DNA from: JAUZPB01 sp037140715
Lineage (GTDB): Bacteria > Bacteroidota > Ignavibacteria > Ignavibacteriales > SURF-24
Direction of reading: 5' to 3'
DNA length: 38,970 nucleotides
NCBI GenBank assembly: GCA_037140715.1
Contig: JBAXDX010000019.1
Coordinates: forward strand, 1-38,970
A model generated the notes under the pieces. The model was not told where the DNA came from, did no database searches, and saw only the letters and a program-made list of their open reading frames with translations. Shown one piece after another: positions 8,089-16,091 of this stretch. Within the stretch, counting starts at the first letter, position 1, and every line of letters starts with the position of its first letter. A program made the position numbers and the translations under genes.

Positions 8089-10632
8089 TCAGCCTGCGAT
8101 ATTCTTTAGCGGGAGCTGAATAGTAAATTTTGTACCTTTTCCAATAACGGACTCAACGAAGATATCTCCCTGGTGTTTGGTTACAATAATGTTATGCACT
8201 ATTGCCAGACCCTGCCCTGTGCCTTTACCAACCGGCTTAGTTGTAAAGAACGGATCAAATATCCTTTGCCGATTTTCCTTTGGAATTCCTTTTCCGTTGT
8301 CGCTTATTGTTATTATTACATAATCTTCAGTATGTACTGTCTCTATTATGATTTTCCCCTGCCTTTCCTGTGGTTGTCCATATAATTCCTGGATGGCATG
8401 AGCCGAATTTACAATCATATTGAGAATAACCTGATTTATTTCATCGAGTGAACAATATACAGACGGCAACCCTGGATCAAGAATGGTTTCAAGCTCAGCT
8501 ACATACTTCCATTCGTTCTTTGAGACACTTACCGTAACCTGTATCCCTTTATTTATATCATAATATGCCTTCCCCTTACAGGCAGGATGAGCAAAATCCT
8601 TTAAGGCGGAGATAATATTATTAACTCTTTCAATTCCTTCGAGCGACTGTACAAGTGCCTTTGGTATTTCTGTCATAAGGTACTTTAAATCAATAGCTTT
8701 TTCTTTTTCCCGGACAAATTCAGTAACTGTATGTTGTTCTTTATTATATGTTGTAATAACTTTCCTGAGACCATAATAAAATTCAGTCAGAGTCTCCATG
8801 GATTCTTTTATAAAAGTAAAATTATCGCCTATAAATTGCATCGGAGTATTTATCTCATGGGCGATACCCGCTACAAGCTGTCCGATTGATTCCATTTTCT
8901 GGGATAGTAAATTCTGTGTGGCTGCCTTTACCTTCTCGGTAATATCTTTTAACACATAAACATAACCAATCACTTCATTGTTCTTGTTTTTCATTTCAGC
9001 TGATGTAAATGTTATTGTTTTACGGTTGCCGTCCTTTGATAAAACTGCGATTATTTCTTTATCTGAATAAATTTTTCCCCAGGAACTCAGTTCCTGAGAA
9101 ATATTCGGATTAGCGTCCGTACCGGAAACATCCGGCGAGTTTAACCGCTCCAAAACGCTATAAATCGATTCCCCGACTACATCATTCCGACTGCACTCCA
9201 GGATTTCCAAAGCCGCATTGTTTACGATATGCACTTCATCCCTAAGATCTGTAGTAATCACCCCGTCAGTAATACTTCTGAGCGTAACCCGGAGTTCTTC
9301 TTTCTCAGCTTCGAGGATTTCCTTTAACCGTTTGCGCTCAGTTATATTGCGGAAAATAGATAGTAATAATGGTTCTTTGTCGCGGATTCTAATAAATGAA
9401 TGAGACACTTCCAGCCATAAATTTGTACCATTCCACAAGGAAAATTCTTTTTCTGTATGTATATCGATTGCAAGCTTATTAAACCTTTGTTGATGTTCGC
9501 TGATTACTCTCTCCTGCTCCGAAATATTGTGAACACTAAAAAAATCTCTGCCAAGCAGTTCTGATCTCTCTTTCTCCACCATTTTACAGAAAGCTTCGTT
9601 TACAAGTAGCATTTTCCCGTCTGCATCAATCAGACGCATCCCGTCAAATGAATTTTCCCATACCGCTCTTAGCTGAGCTTCCGATTGATTAACCTTATCT
9701 TCATTCTTTTTTCTTTCGGTTATATCCCTTGATATTCCCGCGGTGCCAATTATATTTCCTTTCTTATCCCGTACAGGGATTTTAGTCGCGGAAACCCAGA
9801 TATTCTGATTGTTTTCATTTCGTATAAGTTCAATTTTATCCCTGATTGGCACGCCACTTTTCATAATCTTTTTCTCATCATTAAAAGCCTGCCTGGCCTG
9901 CTCAAACGGGAAATAGTCAAAATCACTCTTACCTACAGCTTCTGAAACCGAAGCAATACGTAACATTTTAGCCTGAGCTTTGTTTATCTTGATAAACCGG
10001 CTGCTTGTATCTTTAATGTAGATTGTATCAGGCAGCTGGTCGATTATATCATAAAGCAGCCCTAATCTTTCATTGAGTTTATCCTGCGATTTCTTCCCGC
10101 CAGTAATAATTTCATGGGCTTTCTCTATCTTAATAAACTGGTTGTTTGTATCTTTAATGTAGATTGTATCAGGTAACTGGTCAATTATATCATAAAGTAG
10201 CCCCAGCCTTTCACTAAGTTTCTCCTCCGATTTTTTTTCGTTATTAATCTTTACAAAAATTACACAAATCTGAAATGACTTAGTTTCATTTTCCATAAAC
10301 TGCGGGATAATATCCGCACAAAGCCACTGCAGTTCCCCAAGCATTGGATTAGAAAAGCTAAAAATTACATTAGAGACTTTTTGACCTTTTTCAAACACAA
10401 AAGAAAAAGGATTAATATCAACCGGAAGACCTGAGTTTTCACTTTTGACTAGTTCCCATCCAAGTTCCCATGCCGGCTGCTGCGCTAACTTCGCCGCTGA
10501 TATTCCAAGTATCTTTTCCGCCGCAGAATTGGAAAGCGTAATTGTTCCTGAATCGTTAAAGTATATTACTCCCTGCGAAATAGCTTCAAATAACAGGAAG
10601 CGACTTTTTAATGCCTGGTTTTCATTAGTCAT
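8089..10632 (-). CDS. Multi-PAS sensor histidine kinase (cytoplasmic)
   Basis: This 847-aa kinase has no visible signal peptide or membrane segment. The layout is PAS at about 10-125, a truncated PAS fragment at 138-180, full PAS domains at about 185-306, 318-433 and 445-567, the H-box with His592 in AGIAHEINTP, then the ATPase domain with N-box NSAHAI (742-747), DNGKGIP (778-784) and GKGTGQGLA (802-810). Residues 138-180 and 185-219 are a 47-residue in-frame tandem duplication (LLYDIIDQLPDTIYIKDT occurs twice). It is also visible in the DNA at about 10119-10222 and 9978-10081. The ligand is unknown. It probably phosphorylates the response regulator encoded just downstream. Confidence 0.9.
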   Translation of the reverse strand: MTNENQALKSRFLLFEAISQGVIYFNDSGTITLSNSAAEKILGISAAKLAQQPAWELGWELVKSENSGLPVDINPFSFVFEKGQKVSNVIFSFSNPMLGELQWLCADIIPQFMENETKSFQICVIFVKINNEKKSEEKLSERLGLLYDIIDQLPDTIYIKDTNNQFIKIEKAHEIITGGKKSQDKLNERLGLLYDIIDQLPDTIYIKDTSSRFIKINKAQAKMLRIASVSEAVGKSDFDYFPFEQARQAFNDEKKIMKSGVPIRDKIELIRNENNQNIWVSATKIPVRDKKGNIIGTAGISRDITERKKNEDKVNQSEAQLRAVWENSFDGMRLIDADGKMLLVNEAFCKMVEKERSELLGRDFFSVHNISEQERVISEHQQRFNKLAIDIHTEKEFSLWNGTNLWLEVSHSFIRIRDKEPLLLSIFRNITERKRLKEILEAEKEELRVTLRSITDGVITTDLRDEVHIVNNAALEILECSRNDVVGESIYSVLERLNSPDVSGTDANPNISQELSSWGKIYSDKEIIAVLSKDGNRKTITFTSAEMKNKNNEVIGYVYVLKDITEKVKAATQNLLSQKMESIGQLVAGIAHEINTPMQFIGDNFTFIKESMETLTEFYYGLRKVITTYNKEQHTVTEFVREKEKAIDLKYLMTEIPKALVQSLEGIERVNNIISALKDFAHPACKGKAYYDINKGIQVTVSVSKNEWKYVAELETILDPGLPSVYCSLDEINQVILNMIVNSAHAIQELYGQPQERQGKIIIETVHTEDYVIITISDNGKGIPKENRQRIFDPFFTTKPVGKGTGQGLAIVHNIIVTKHQGDIFVESVIGKGTKFTIQLPLKNIAG

Positions 10633-10968
10633 TAATATCCACTCTGCTCATTATGTTATTGAATAAAAAGTCTTCACGCTGATAATCGAAGTAATTGAAG
10701 ATGTTATTAGTTTTATACGACTGAGAAACCTCCCTGCTTTATCCGGCAGTATAATAGGTTTTTATGTTATCATTCCTTTTGACTCTGTCCACTTTTTTTT
10801 CCTGAATCTTCACAGTCCATGTTTCATAAAATCCCAGAAAATCTGCCCGCTTTTTTATAATCAGCACTCTTTTCTATGCAAAAATACCGCTTATTATGGT
10901 CATAATAAAATATTATTTGTATGATCCCCTGTTTTTTTTGACGTAAATTCATTATACTCTATGGAAGG
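10633..10968. other. Intergenic region upstream of the kinase operon
   Basis: No gene is visible in this 336-bp AT-rich stretch. It should contain the promoter of the minus-strand kinase/regulator pair, but I see no clear promoter. The one clear structure is an 18-bp dyad, TTATTATG (10891-10898) and CATAATAA (10901-10908) around GT. It has the size of an operator half-site pair but lies about 260 bp from the kinase start. Confidence 0.5.
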
Positions 10969-11076
10969 TTAAACCGGTACAATTGTCAGTATAACAGCGC
11001 AGATGAAAGAACAATTAGATGGCTTACAAAAAAAATTCTTCATTTGCTTTGATGGTTTGACTTTCCTGATTAAAGA

Positions 11077-11433
11077 TACGTCCATTCCAATTAATGATTC
11101 GTTCATCTTGATAGAAGCTTCGTTCATCTCAATTAATGGTTCGTTCATCTTGATAGAAGCTTCGTTCATCTCAATTAATGGTTCGTTCATCTTGATAGAA
11201 GCTTCGTTCATCTCAATTAATGGTTCGTTCATCTCAATAGAAGCTTCGTTCATCTCAATTAATGGTTCGTTCATCTTGATAGGAGCTTCGTTCATCTTGA
11301 TAGGAGCTTCGTTCACTTTGATAGGAGCTTCGTTCATCTTGATAGGAGCTTCGTTCACTTTGGTAGAAGCTTCGTTCATCTTGATAGGAGCTTCGTTCGT
11401 CTCGATAGGAGCTTCGTTCATTTCGACAGGAGG
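11077..11433. repeat. 21-bp tandem repeat array, 17 units
   Basis: Units start every 21 bp exactly, at 11077, 11098, 11119 and so on to 11413. Nearly all begin TTCGTTCA; the first is degenerate. Two unit types exist. Type A ends in CAATTAATGG and type B in GATAGAAGC or GATAGGAGC. From 11077 to about 11286 they alternate A/B, giving a 42-bp higher-order period. From 11287 on, all units are B-like. Twenty-one is a multiple of three, so any stop-free frame stays open along the array. Long ORFs therefore appear on both strands and are weak evidence for coding. There are no unique spacers, so this is not a CRISPR array. Confidence 0.95.
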
Positions 11434-11614
11434 CACAATTTTCACGTTTGGACAATGCTTCTTCAGACATATCGTTGCCACCTTCCTCAAAATCAGCCCG
11501 TTTCACTGCCCTGATGAAGCAATATGCCCGCGGAATGCCCTGTAGATAACATTGTACGTTGCCGGAGTAATAAAAAAAAACAGAATTATCCGGATAATAG
11601 CCATAATTAATCAT
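11255..11614 (-). CDS. Possible small protein reading into the 21-bp repeat array
   Basis: This 119-aa ORF is not recognised. It is the best-supported frame at the repeat locus because its ATG at 11614 has a strong GGGAGG ribosome binding site 8 nt upstream. A second in-frame ATG at 11470 follows GAGGAAGG. About 65 non-repeat residues (MINYGYYPDNSVFF...) are followed by Arg/Ser/Tyr-rich seven-residue repeats (DERSSYQ, about seven copies). The frame stops at the first A-type repeat unit. The N-terminal part has Cys and aromatic residues but no clear signal peptide or domain. Overlapping frames are also open: 10969-11490 minus, from a TTG start with a MNEASIK-type repeat, and 11003-11545 plus. 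It may be a real small protein, a decayed gene or chance. Confidence 0.35.
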   Translation of the reverse strand: MINYGYYPDNSVFFYYSGNVQCYLQGIPRAYCFIRAVKRADFEEGGNDMSEEALSKRENCASCRNERSSYRDERSSYQDERSFYQSERSSYQDERSSYQSERSSYQDERSSYQDERTIN

Positions 11615-12043
11615 TTATTGACCTCCCTGCGTGATCGTTCGCAAAATCCACCTGAAATTTACGTAATCATTTACAATAATTATGAATAAATTTTGCAATA
11701 ATTATGAACAAAATAGGTAGCTTTTCTTTATTTTATAAATTATATTGTTTGTGCTGATTTATGGTTTTATTTACTGAATTATTTTATCTGAAGAAACAGA
11801 AACTCAGGGTTTTCTTTTTCATAAAGGTTCACCCGGATTTACCGGAATATTCGTTAACTAATGTTCTGTGAACCGCGTCCGGCGGCGGAACTGTGGTTCT
11901 TTTGATTACAATGATTTTTGTGATTCAAAGAAAGTAATTTGTCAGTAAGCGAAAAATAGATTAATTTTCAAAAGCTTTATTATCATAAATTTAAATCATA
12001 CGAGTCAAATTAATCATTCAACAATTGTGCAAACTATTCTTTG
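11615..12043. other. AT-rich intergenic region with short repeats
   Basis: No gene is visible. Direct copies of a 13-bp motif occur near 11674-11708 (listed separately). GGTTCAC near 11826 and GTGAACC near 11868 form a 7-bp inverted repeat with a loop of about 35 nt. A GC-rich patch (CCGCGTCCGGCGGCGG, about 11874-11889) stands out in AT-rich DNA and may be a remnant of something else. Promoters for the minus-strand ORF at 11614 and for the restriction-modification genes should lie here. Confidence 0.5.
11674..11708. repeat. Two 13-bp direct repeats, 22 bp apart
   Basis: CAATAATTATGAA occurs at 11674-11686 and again, identical, at 11696-11708. A 22-bp centre-to-centre distance is about two helical turns, so a protein bound to each would sit on the same DNA face. 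Each copy contains the palindrome ATAATTAT. They lie 60-95 bp upstream of the ATG at 11614 (minus strand), where an operator would fit. In such AT-rich DNA, chance is possible. Confidence 0.6.
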
Positions 12044-12077
12044 CCACGTGGCATGGAGAACGCTCCATGCCACGTGG
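12044..12077. repeat. Perfect 15-bp inverted repeat upstream of the R-M genes
   Basis: CCACGTGGCATGGAG (12044-12058) and CTCCATGCCACGTGG (12063-12077) are perfectly complementary around the loop AACG. The arms also contain the smaller palindrome CCACGTGG. The hairpin ends 44 bp before the ATG of the restriction gene. It could be an operator or mRNA structure controlling the R-M genes, or a dispersed genomic hairpin element. It lacks a T-run, so I do not call it a terminator. Confidence 0.85.
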
Positions 12078-12121
12078 AGAAATTATAAATATTTTGTAAT
12101 ATTAAACTTTTGGGGGTATTA

Positions 12122-12901
12122 ATGAATTATTGGTCTGAGCTTAGCGTAGCTTATGCAACTCAAAGAAATTATCTTGATGATCTGTTTACGGTTTATCCTA
12201 CGATTCCGGATGGAATCAGGGATATTGACCAAACAGTCTGGGGGAAAATTGAAACAGCTTTTAACGAAAGAAATGATGATAAACTATTAAGATTATTGCT
12301 AAATCTTCATTTATTTCCCATAAAAGATTCTTATGTTGCTTACCTTAAAAGAGATAGTTCTGCAATTGATAGAAATCCGGCAACAGTAGCAAGATTATGT
12401 GGCAGATTACGTGAATTGGGTCTTAATAAGATTTACGAAAAATGTTCAGAACCAAAAGAAACTAATAGGCAGATTGGCCCATTCTTTAGGCGTTGGCTTA
12501 ATAAGGGAACTTTAGGAGCTCCATTGGTGAAGTCTTCTGATTTTATGAAGAATAAAAATAATGCGATTTTAGATGCCGGCGATAATGAAATGAAGCTTTT
12601 TGCTAAAGAACATTTTAACTATACGAGGGATAAGGGATTGGATTTTGTAGCAAGATTTAATCATCGCTATATTTTAGGAGAAGCTAAATTCTTAACAGAT
12701 TTCGGCGGACATCAGAATGCCCAGTTTGCAGACGGGATTTATACCGCTAAATCAGAAGTTGAGGGAGCTAAAGTAATCGCAATCTATGACGGAGTTTGTT
12801 ATATTAAAGGGAAAAGCAAGCTTTATAGATTTATTGACAGTATTACTGATTTTGAGGTCATGAGTGCTTTGGTGTTAAGAGAATATTTATATCAGTTATA
12901 G
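12122..12901 (+). CDS. Type II restriction endonuclease, PD-(D/E)XK type
   Basis: This 259-aa protein is probably the nuclease of a type II restriction-modification pair. The visible catalytic core is Asp174 in KGLDFVARF, then Glu187 and Lys189 in ILGEAKFL, the D-x(12)-ExK form of the PD-(D/E)XK motif. FGGHQNAQF follows. The N-terminal part (about 1-160) is probably the DNA-recognition and helical region, and I cannot predict the cut site. I use the ATG at 12122 because GGGGG lies 5 nt upstream; a TTG at 12110 would overlap that binding site. The methyltransferase gene starts 7 bp downstream, so the two are almost certainly co-transcribed. The gene is more AT-rich than the core genes around it, as is common for transferred R-M systems. 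Confidence 0.8.
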   Translation: MNYWSELSVAYATQRNYLDDLFTVYPTIPDGIRDIDQTVWGKIETAFNERNDDKLLRLLLNLHLFPIKDSYVAYLKRDSSAIDRNPATVARLCGRLRELGLNKIYEKCSEPKETNRQIGPFFRRWLNKGTLGAPLVKSSDFMKNKNNAILDAGDNEMKLFAKEHFNYTRDKGLDFVARFNHRYILGEAKFLTDFGGHQNAQFADGIYTAKSEVEGAKVIAIYDGVCYIKGKSKLYRFIDSITDFEVMSALVLREYLYQL

Positions 12902-12908
12902 GCAATAA

Positions 12909-14024
12909 ATGTTTTTACAGTATAAAAATAAAAAAGAGGCTGAATCAATTCTGAACCTGACTGATAAAGCTTTATTCGCAGGCAATATTATCTTTAATGA
13001 AAATCTGATAATTAAAGGTGATAACCTCCCCTGTCTGAAATCTTTATTAGATGTCTATGCACGGAAAATAGACCTGGTCTATATTGATCCGCCATTTTCA
13101 ACTAATAATATCTTTAGAGCAGGCAATGACAGGGTCTCGACAATCAGTAGTAACAAAAAACATGATATAGCTTATACCGATAAGCTTAAAGAAGATGAAT
13201 TTCTGGAATTTATCAGGGAAAGACTTATTTTTCTAAGAGAACTGTTATCTGATAAAGGTTCTATTTATCTGCATATTGATTATAAAACAGGACATTATAT
13301 AAAAATAATAATGGATGAGGTCTTCGGCCGGAAGAATTTCAGAAACGATATTTCCAGAATAAAATGTAATCCTAAAAATTTCCGGAGAAAAGCTTACGGA
13401 AATATCAAGGATATGATTCTGTTTTATACTAAAACGTCTGATTATGTATGGAACGAGCCTTTGACCAGTCTGAGCAAAGAACAAATGAATAAACTTTTTA
13501 ATAAGACTGATACGAATGGCAGAAAATATACAACCAATCCATTGCATGCGCCAGGAGAAACAACTAATGGCAAATCAGGACAAGCATGGAAGGGTATGCC
13601 GCCGCCGGAAGGAAGACACTGGAGGCATGCACCGGAGGTATTAGACCAGTTGGAAACGGATGGACTTATTCAATGGTCGAAAAATGGAGTGCCTCGAAAA
13701 ATTATATTCGCTGATGATTATGGTCAGGCAAGATTACAGGATGTCTGGGAATTTAAAGACTCACAAAAACCTGCTTATCCGACAGAAAAAAAAATCGACA
13801 TGCTTAAAACAATAATTAAGACATCTTCTGACGAGAATAGTTTCGTGCTGGATTGCTTCTGCGGATCAGGCAATACTTTATTAGTTGCCGCCGAATTGGA
13901 CAGAAAATGGATCGGGATAGACAATTCAGATATTGCTATAACTATCTGCCGGAAAAGATTTGAGAAACCGGATACTGAAATGTTTCAGAACAATTATAAA
14001 TATTCTTTCTTACAGCAGAAGTAA
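12909..14024 (+). CDS. Type II DNA methyltransferase, beta class (probably N6-adenine)
   Basis: This 371-aa amino-methyltransferase is the protective partner of the restriction enzyme. The catalytic motif IV DPPF (60-63, in LVYIDPPFS) precedes the S-adenosylmethionine-binding motif I DCFCGSGNT (315-323), an order that defines the beta class. ELDRKWIGID (329-338) continues the SAM pocket. The region between, about 140-280, is the likely target-recognition part. DPPF favours N6-adenine over N4-cytosine methylation (the latter usually has SPP), though this is not absolute. No specificity subunit or Res helicase is present, which argues against type I and type III. It starts 7 bp after the nuclease gene and shares its AT-rich composition. 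Confidence 0.88.
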   Translation: MFLQYKNKKEAESILNLTDKALFAGNIIFNENLIIKGDNLPCLKSLLDVYARKIDLVYIDPPFSTNNIFRAGNDRVSTISSNKKHDIAYTDKLKEDEFLEFIRERLIFLRELLSDKGSIYLHIDYKTGHYIKIIMDEVFGRKNFRNDISRIKCNPKNFRRKAYGNIKDMILFYTKTSDYVWNEPLTSLSKEQMNKLFNKTDTNGRKYTTNPLHAPGETTNGKSGQAWKGMPPPEGRHWRHAPEVLDQLETDGLIQWSKNGVPRKIIFADDYGQARLQDVWEFKDSQKPAYPTEKKIDMLKTIIKTSSDENSFVLDCFCGSGNTLLVAAELDRKWIGIDNSDIAITICRKRFEKPDTEMFQNNYKYSFLQQK

Positions 14025-14210
14025 TATTCCATAATTTCCCGCAGGATATGCTTCTGCCCTTTTATGCCGGCTTCTATTTCACCGGAAAGCATTCGTAACA
14101 AACAGATAAAAACTGAATTTTGCAGATTTATAGAAAAACTGGTAATTTAATAGTGCTTAACAATTTTTACATACACAAAACGAATTTCATGAATAATCCG
14201 ACAGGAAACA

Positions 14211-14855
14211 ATGAAACTATTTTATAAACTATCTATGGTGTTATCTTTTTTGTTTTGCTCCGCCGGCTATGCACAGCCGGACAAAGATACATCGCAAAAT
14301 AAAACAGCAGACTTAGAACCGGTGATAATCGACAGCCATTATACATTAAGCGAATCTTTGAGCAGTCTTGATATACCGGCTGATATTAAGAAGAATCTTA
14401 TACTGACAGATGTTCAGTATTATTCGTTTGATAATAAACTCCATCAGGGACAGATGCTTGTTTATGCCGGGCTGGCAAAGGATATTAAAGAAATATTCGA
14501 AATAATTTGCAAAGAGAAATTCCCTGTTGAAAAGGCAATCCCGATAGTGCGCTACGGATGGTCAGATGACAAATCAATGAAGGATAACAATTCGTCAGGA
14601 TTTAATTACCGCTTTATAAAGGGAACAAAAATATTATCAGCACATGCCGAAGGCAGGGCAATAGACATTAATCCTCTGTTTAATCCACAAATTATAAATG
14701 GAGAAGCATCCCCGGAAAACGCTTCTTACAATCCGGACATCGCCGGCACGATAACATCTTCATCATTCATAGTAAAGGAATTCCAAAAGAGAGGCTGGAC
14801 ATGGGGCGGGCTATGGAAAGACAGACAGGATTATCAGCATTTTGAGAAACGCTGA
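14211..14855 (+). CDS. Secreted M15-family peptidase (D-Ala-D-Ala carboxypeptidase-like)
   Basis: This 214-aa exported protein has an N-terminal signal peptide (MKLFYKLSMVLSFLF... ending GYAQ). The catalytic half is the M15 peptidoglycan peptidase fold. Zinc ligands appear in SAHAEGRAIDIN (the first His and the Asp) and in the final DYQHFE (His), and WTWGG lies just before it. Such enzymes cleave D-Ala-D-Ala or L-Ala-D-Glu bonds in peptidoglycan. The exact bond cannot be told from sequence. Residues about 25-110 are a family-specific N-terminal region. The gene is 186 bp downstream of the methyltransferase and is probably transcribed separately. AGGAAAC provides a modest ribosome binding site. 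Confidence 0.83.
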   Translation: MKLFYKLSMVLSFLFCSAGYAQPDKDTSQNKTADLEPVIIDSHYTLSESLSSLDIPADIKKNLILTDVQYYSFDNKLHQGQMLVYAGLAKDIKEIFEIICKEKFPVEKAIPIVRYGWSDDKSMKDNNSSGFNYRFIKGTKILSAHAEGRAIDINPLFNPQIINGEASPENASYNPDIAGTITSSSFIVKEFQKRGWTWGGLWKDRQDYQHFEKR

Positions 14856-14926
14856 TTAAGAAACCCGCAGTCCGGATAAATAAATTGCTTAGTTAATAGT
14901 AAAGGCTTTCCGTAAAAAAACGGATG

Positions 14927-14950
14927 CCTGTTTTTAAAATATAAAACAGG
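14927..14950 (+). promoter_or_regulatory. Hairpin overlapping the ribosome binding site of the aldo/keto reductase
   Basis: CCTGTTTT (14927-14934) pairs perfectly with AAAACAGG (14943-14950) around an AT-only loop. Its 3' arm contains the first two bases of the GGGAG binding site that serves the ATG at 14960. Folding could lower translation, possibly in a temperature-dependent way. This is inferred from position only. Confidence 0.35.
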
Positions 14951-14959
14951 GAGAATTAA

Positions 14960-15931
14960 ATGGAATACACAAGACTGGGAAGAACCGGACTAAAAGTAAG
15001 CCGGCTTTGCTTAGGTACAATGAATTTTGGTACTTTTACTTCAGCAGAGGATAGCTGCAAAATCATGGATGGCGCACTTGAGGCAGGTATTAATTTTTTC
15101 GATACGGCAAATGTTTATGGATTCGAAAAGTATAAAGGATATACCGAAGAAATTATCGGCGACTGGCTTAGTCAGGGCGGAGGACGCAGGGATAATATCG
15201 TGCTTGCCACTAAAGTTTATGCGCAAATGGGAGAAAAACAAAACCAGTCCAGGCTTTCAGCTTATCATATCAGAAAAGCCTGCGAGGATAGTTTAAAACG
15301 ATTAAAAACCGACCATATTGACCTTTACCAGATGCACCACATCGACCGCGATTCTCCTTGGGAAGAAGTGTGGCAGGCTATGGAACTACTCGTGCGCGAA
15401 GGAAAAATCTTATATGTTGGAAGCAGTAACTTTGCTGCATGGAATATCGTTGAGGCTAACTACAAGGCTGAAAAAAGAAACTTCCTCGGACTTGTCTCCG
15501 AACAGAGTATTTACAGTCTCCGCAACCGGCATATCGAACTCGAAGTAATACCAGCCTGCAAAGCTATGGGAGTTGCGCTTATCCCGTGGAGTCCTCTTGG
15601 AGGCGGTATGCTTTGTGGCGTGCTTAATAAACCTGCCGAAGGAAGAAGAGCACGGATTCAGCTGCAGAGTTCAATAGAGAAACTTCGTCCGCAAATAAAA
15701 GCTTATGAAGATTTGTGTGCGGAAACAGGGCATCCGCCGGCCGATGTTGCTCTTGCCTGGATACTGCATAACCCGGTTGTTACTTCTCCTGTTATTGGAC
15801 CAAGAACGGTTAAACAGCTTGAGGATAACACAGCAGTCCTGAATATTAAACTTTCGGAAGAAGTAATCAGCAGGCTTAACGAAATATGGCCCGGACCAGG
15901 CAATCAGGCTCCCGAAGCTTACGCATGGTAA
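14960..15931 (+). CDS. Aldo/keto reductase
   Basis: This 323-aa NADPH-dependent oxidoreductase has a TIM-barrel fold. The full catalytic tetrad is visible: Asp48 and Tyr53 in FFDTANVYG, Lys85 in LATKVYAQMG and His126 in LYQMHH. The N-terminal YTRLGRTGLKVSRLCLGTMNFG and the C-terminal SPVIGPRTVKQLEDN (cofactor phosphate binding) are standard for the family. The sequence resembles the bacterial YajO/general-stress group more than sugar-specific AKRs, but the substrate is not predictable. It stands alone between the M15 peptidase and aspS. The start follows GGGAG by 6 nt. Confidence 0.93.
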   Translation: MEYTRLGRTGLKVSRLCLGTMNFGTFTSAEDSCKIMDGALEAGINFFDTANVYGFEKYKGYTEEIIGDWLSQGGGRRDNIVLATKVYAQMGEKQNQSRLSAYHIRKACEDSLKRLKTDHIDLYQMHHIDRDSPWEEVWQAMELLVREGKILYVGSSNFAAWNIVEANYKAEKRNFLGLVSEQSIYSLRNRHIELEVIPACKAMGVALIPWSPLGGGMLCGVLNKPAEGRRARIQLQSSIEKLRPQIKAYEDLCAETGHPPADVALAWILHNPVVTSPVIGPRTVKQLEDNTAVLNIKLSEEVISRLNEIWPGPGNQAPEAYAW

Positions 15932-16091
15932 ATTGTTAACCCGGGAGGAACCGCCCCAATGATTTACTGACAACAGATAATCAAGACTAATTCGCCGCAG
16001 GATATACTTTTTTTTCGGCTCAGGTTCGTAATTAAACTCAGAATTTATTATTTTAGTATAAATTTAACAATACGGGAGTTATCAAGGAGTG

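Noticed and set aside
10938..10958. TTGACG...TATACT as a promoter
   Set aside because: The spacer is only 9 bp, far from the required 16-18.
11077..11433. CRISPR array
   Set aside because: Units are adjacent with no unique spacers and no cas genes occur; it is a plain tandem repeat.
10969..11490. 173-aa minus-strand ORF with a MNEASIK-type repeat
   Set aside because: Starts at TTG, and the nearby GAGGAAGG site is better placed for the ATG of the overlapping frame. Kept only as an alternative in the entry for 11255-11614.
11003..11545. 180-aa plus-strand ORF through the 21-bp array
   Set aside because: No ribosome binding site, and almost all of it is the repeat, which is stop-free in several frames for trivial reasons (unit length divisible by three).
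12909..14024. Type III R-M Mod subunit
   Set aside because: The protein is shorter than typical Mod, and the neighbour is a small PD-(D/E)XK nuclease, not a Res helicase-nuclease.
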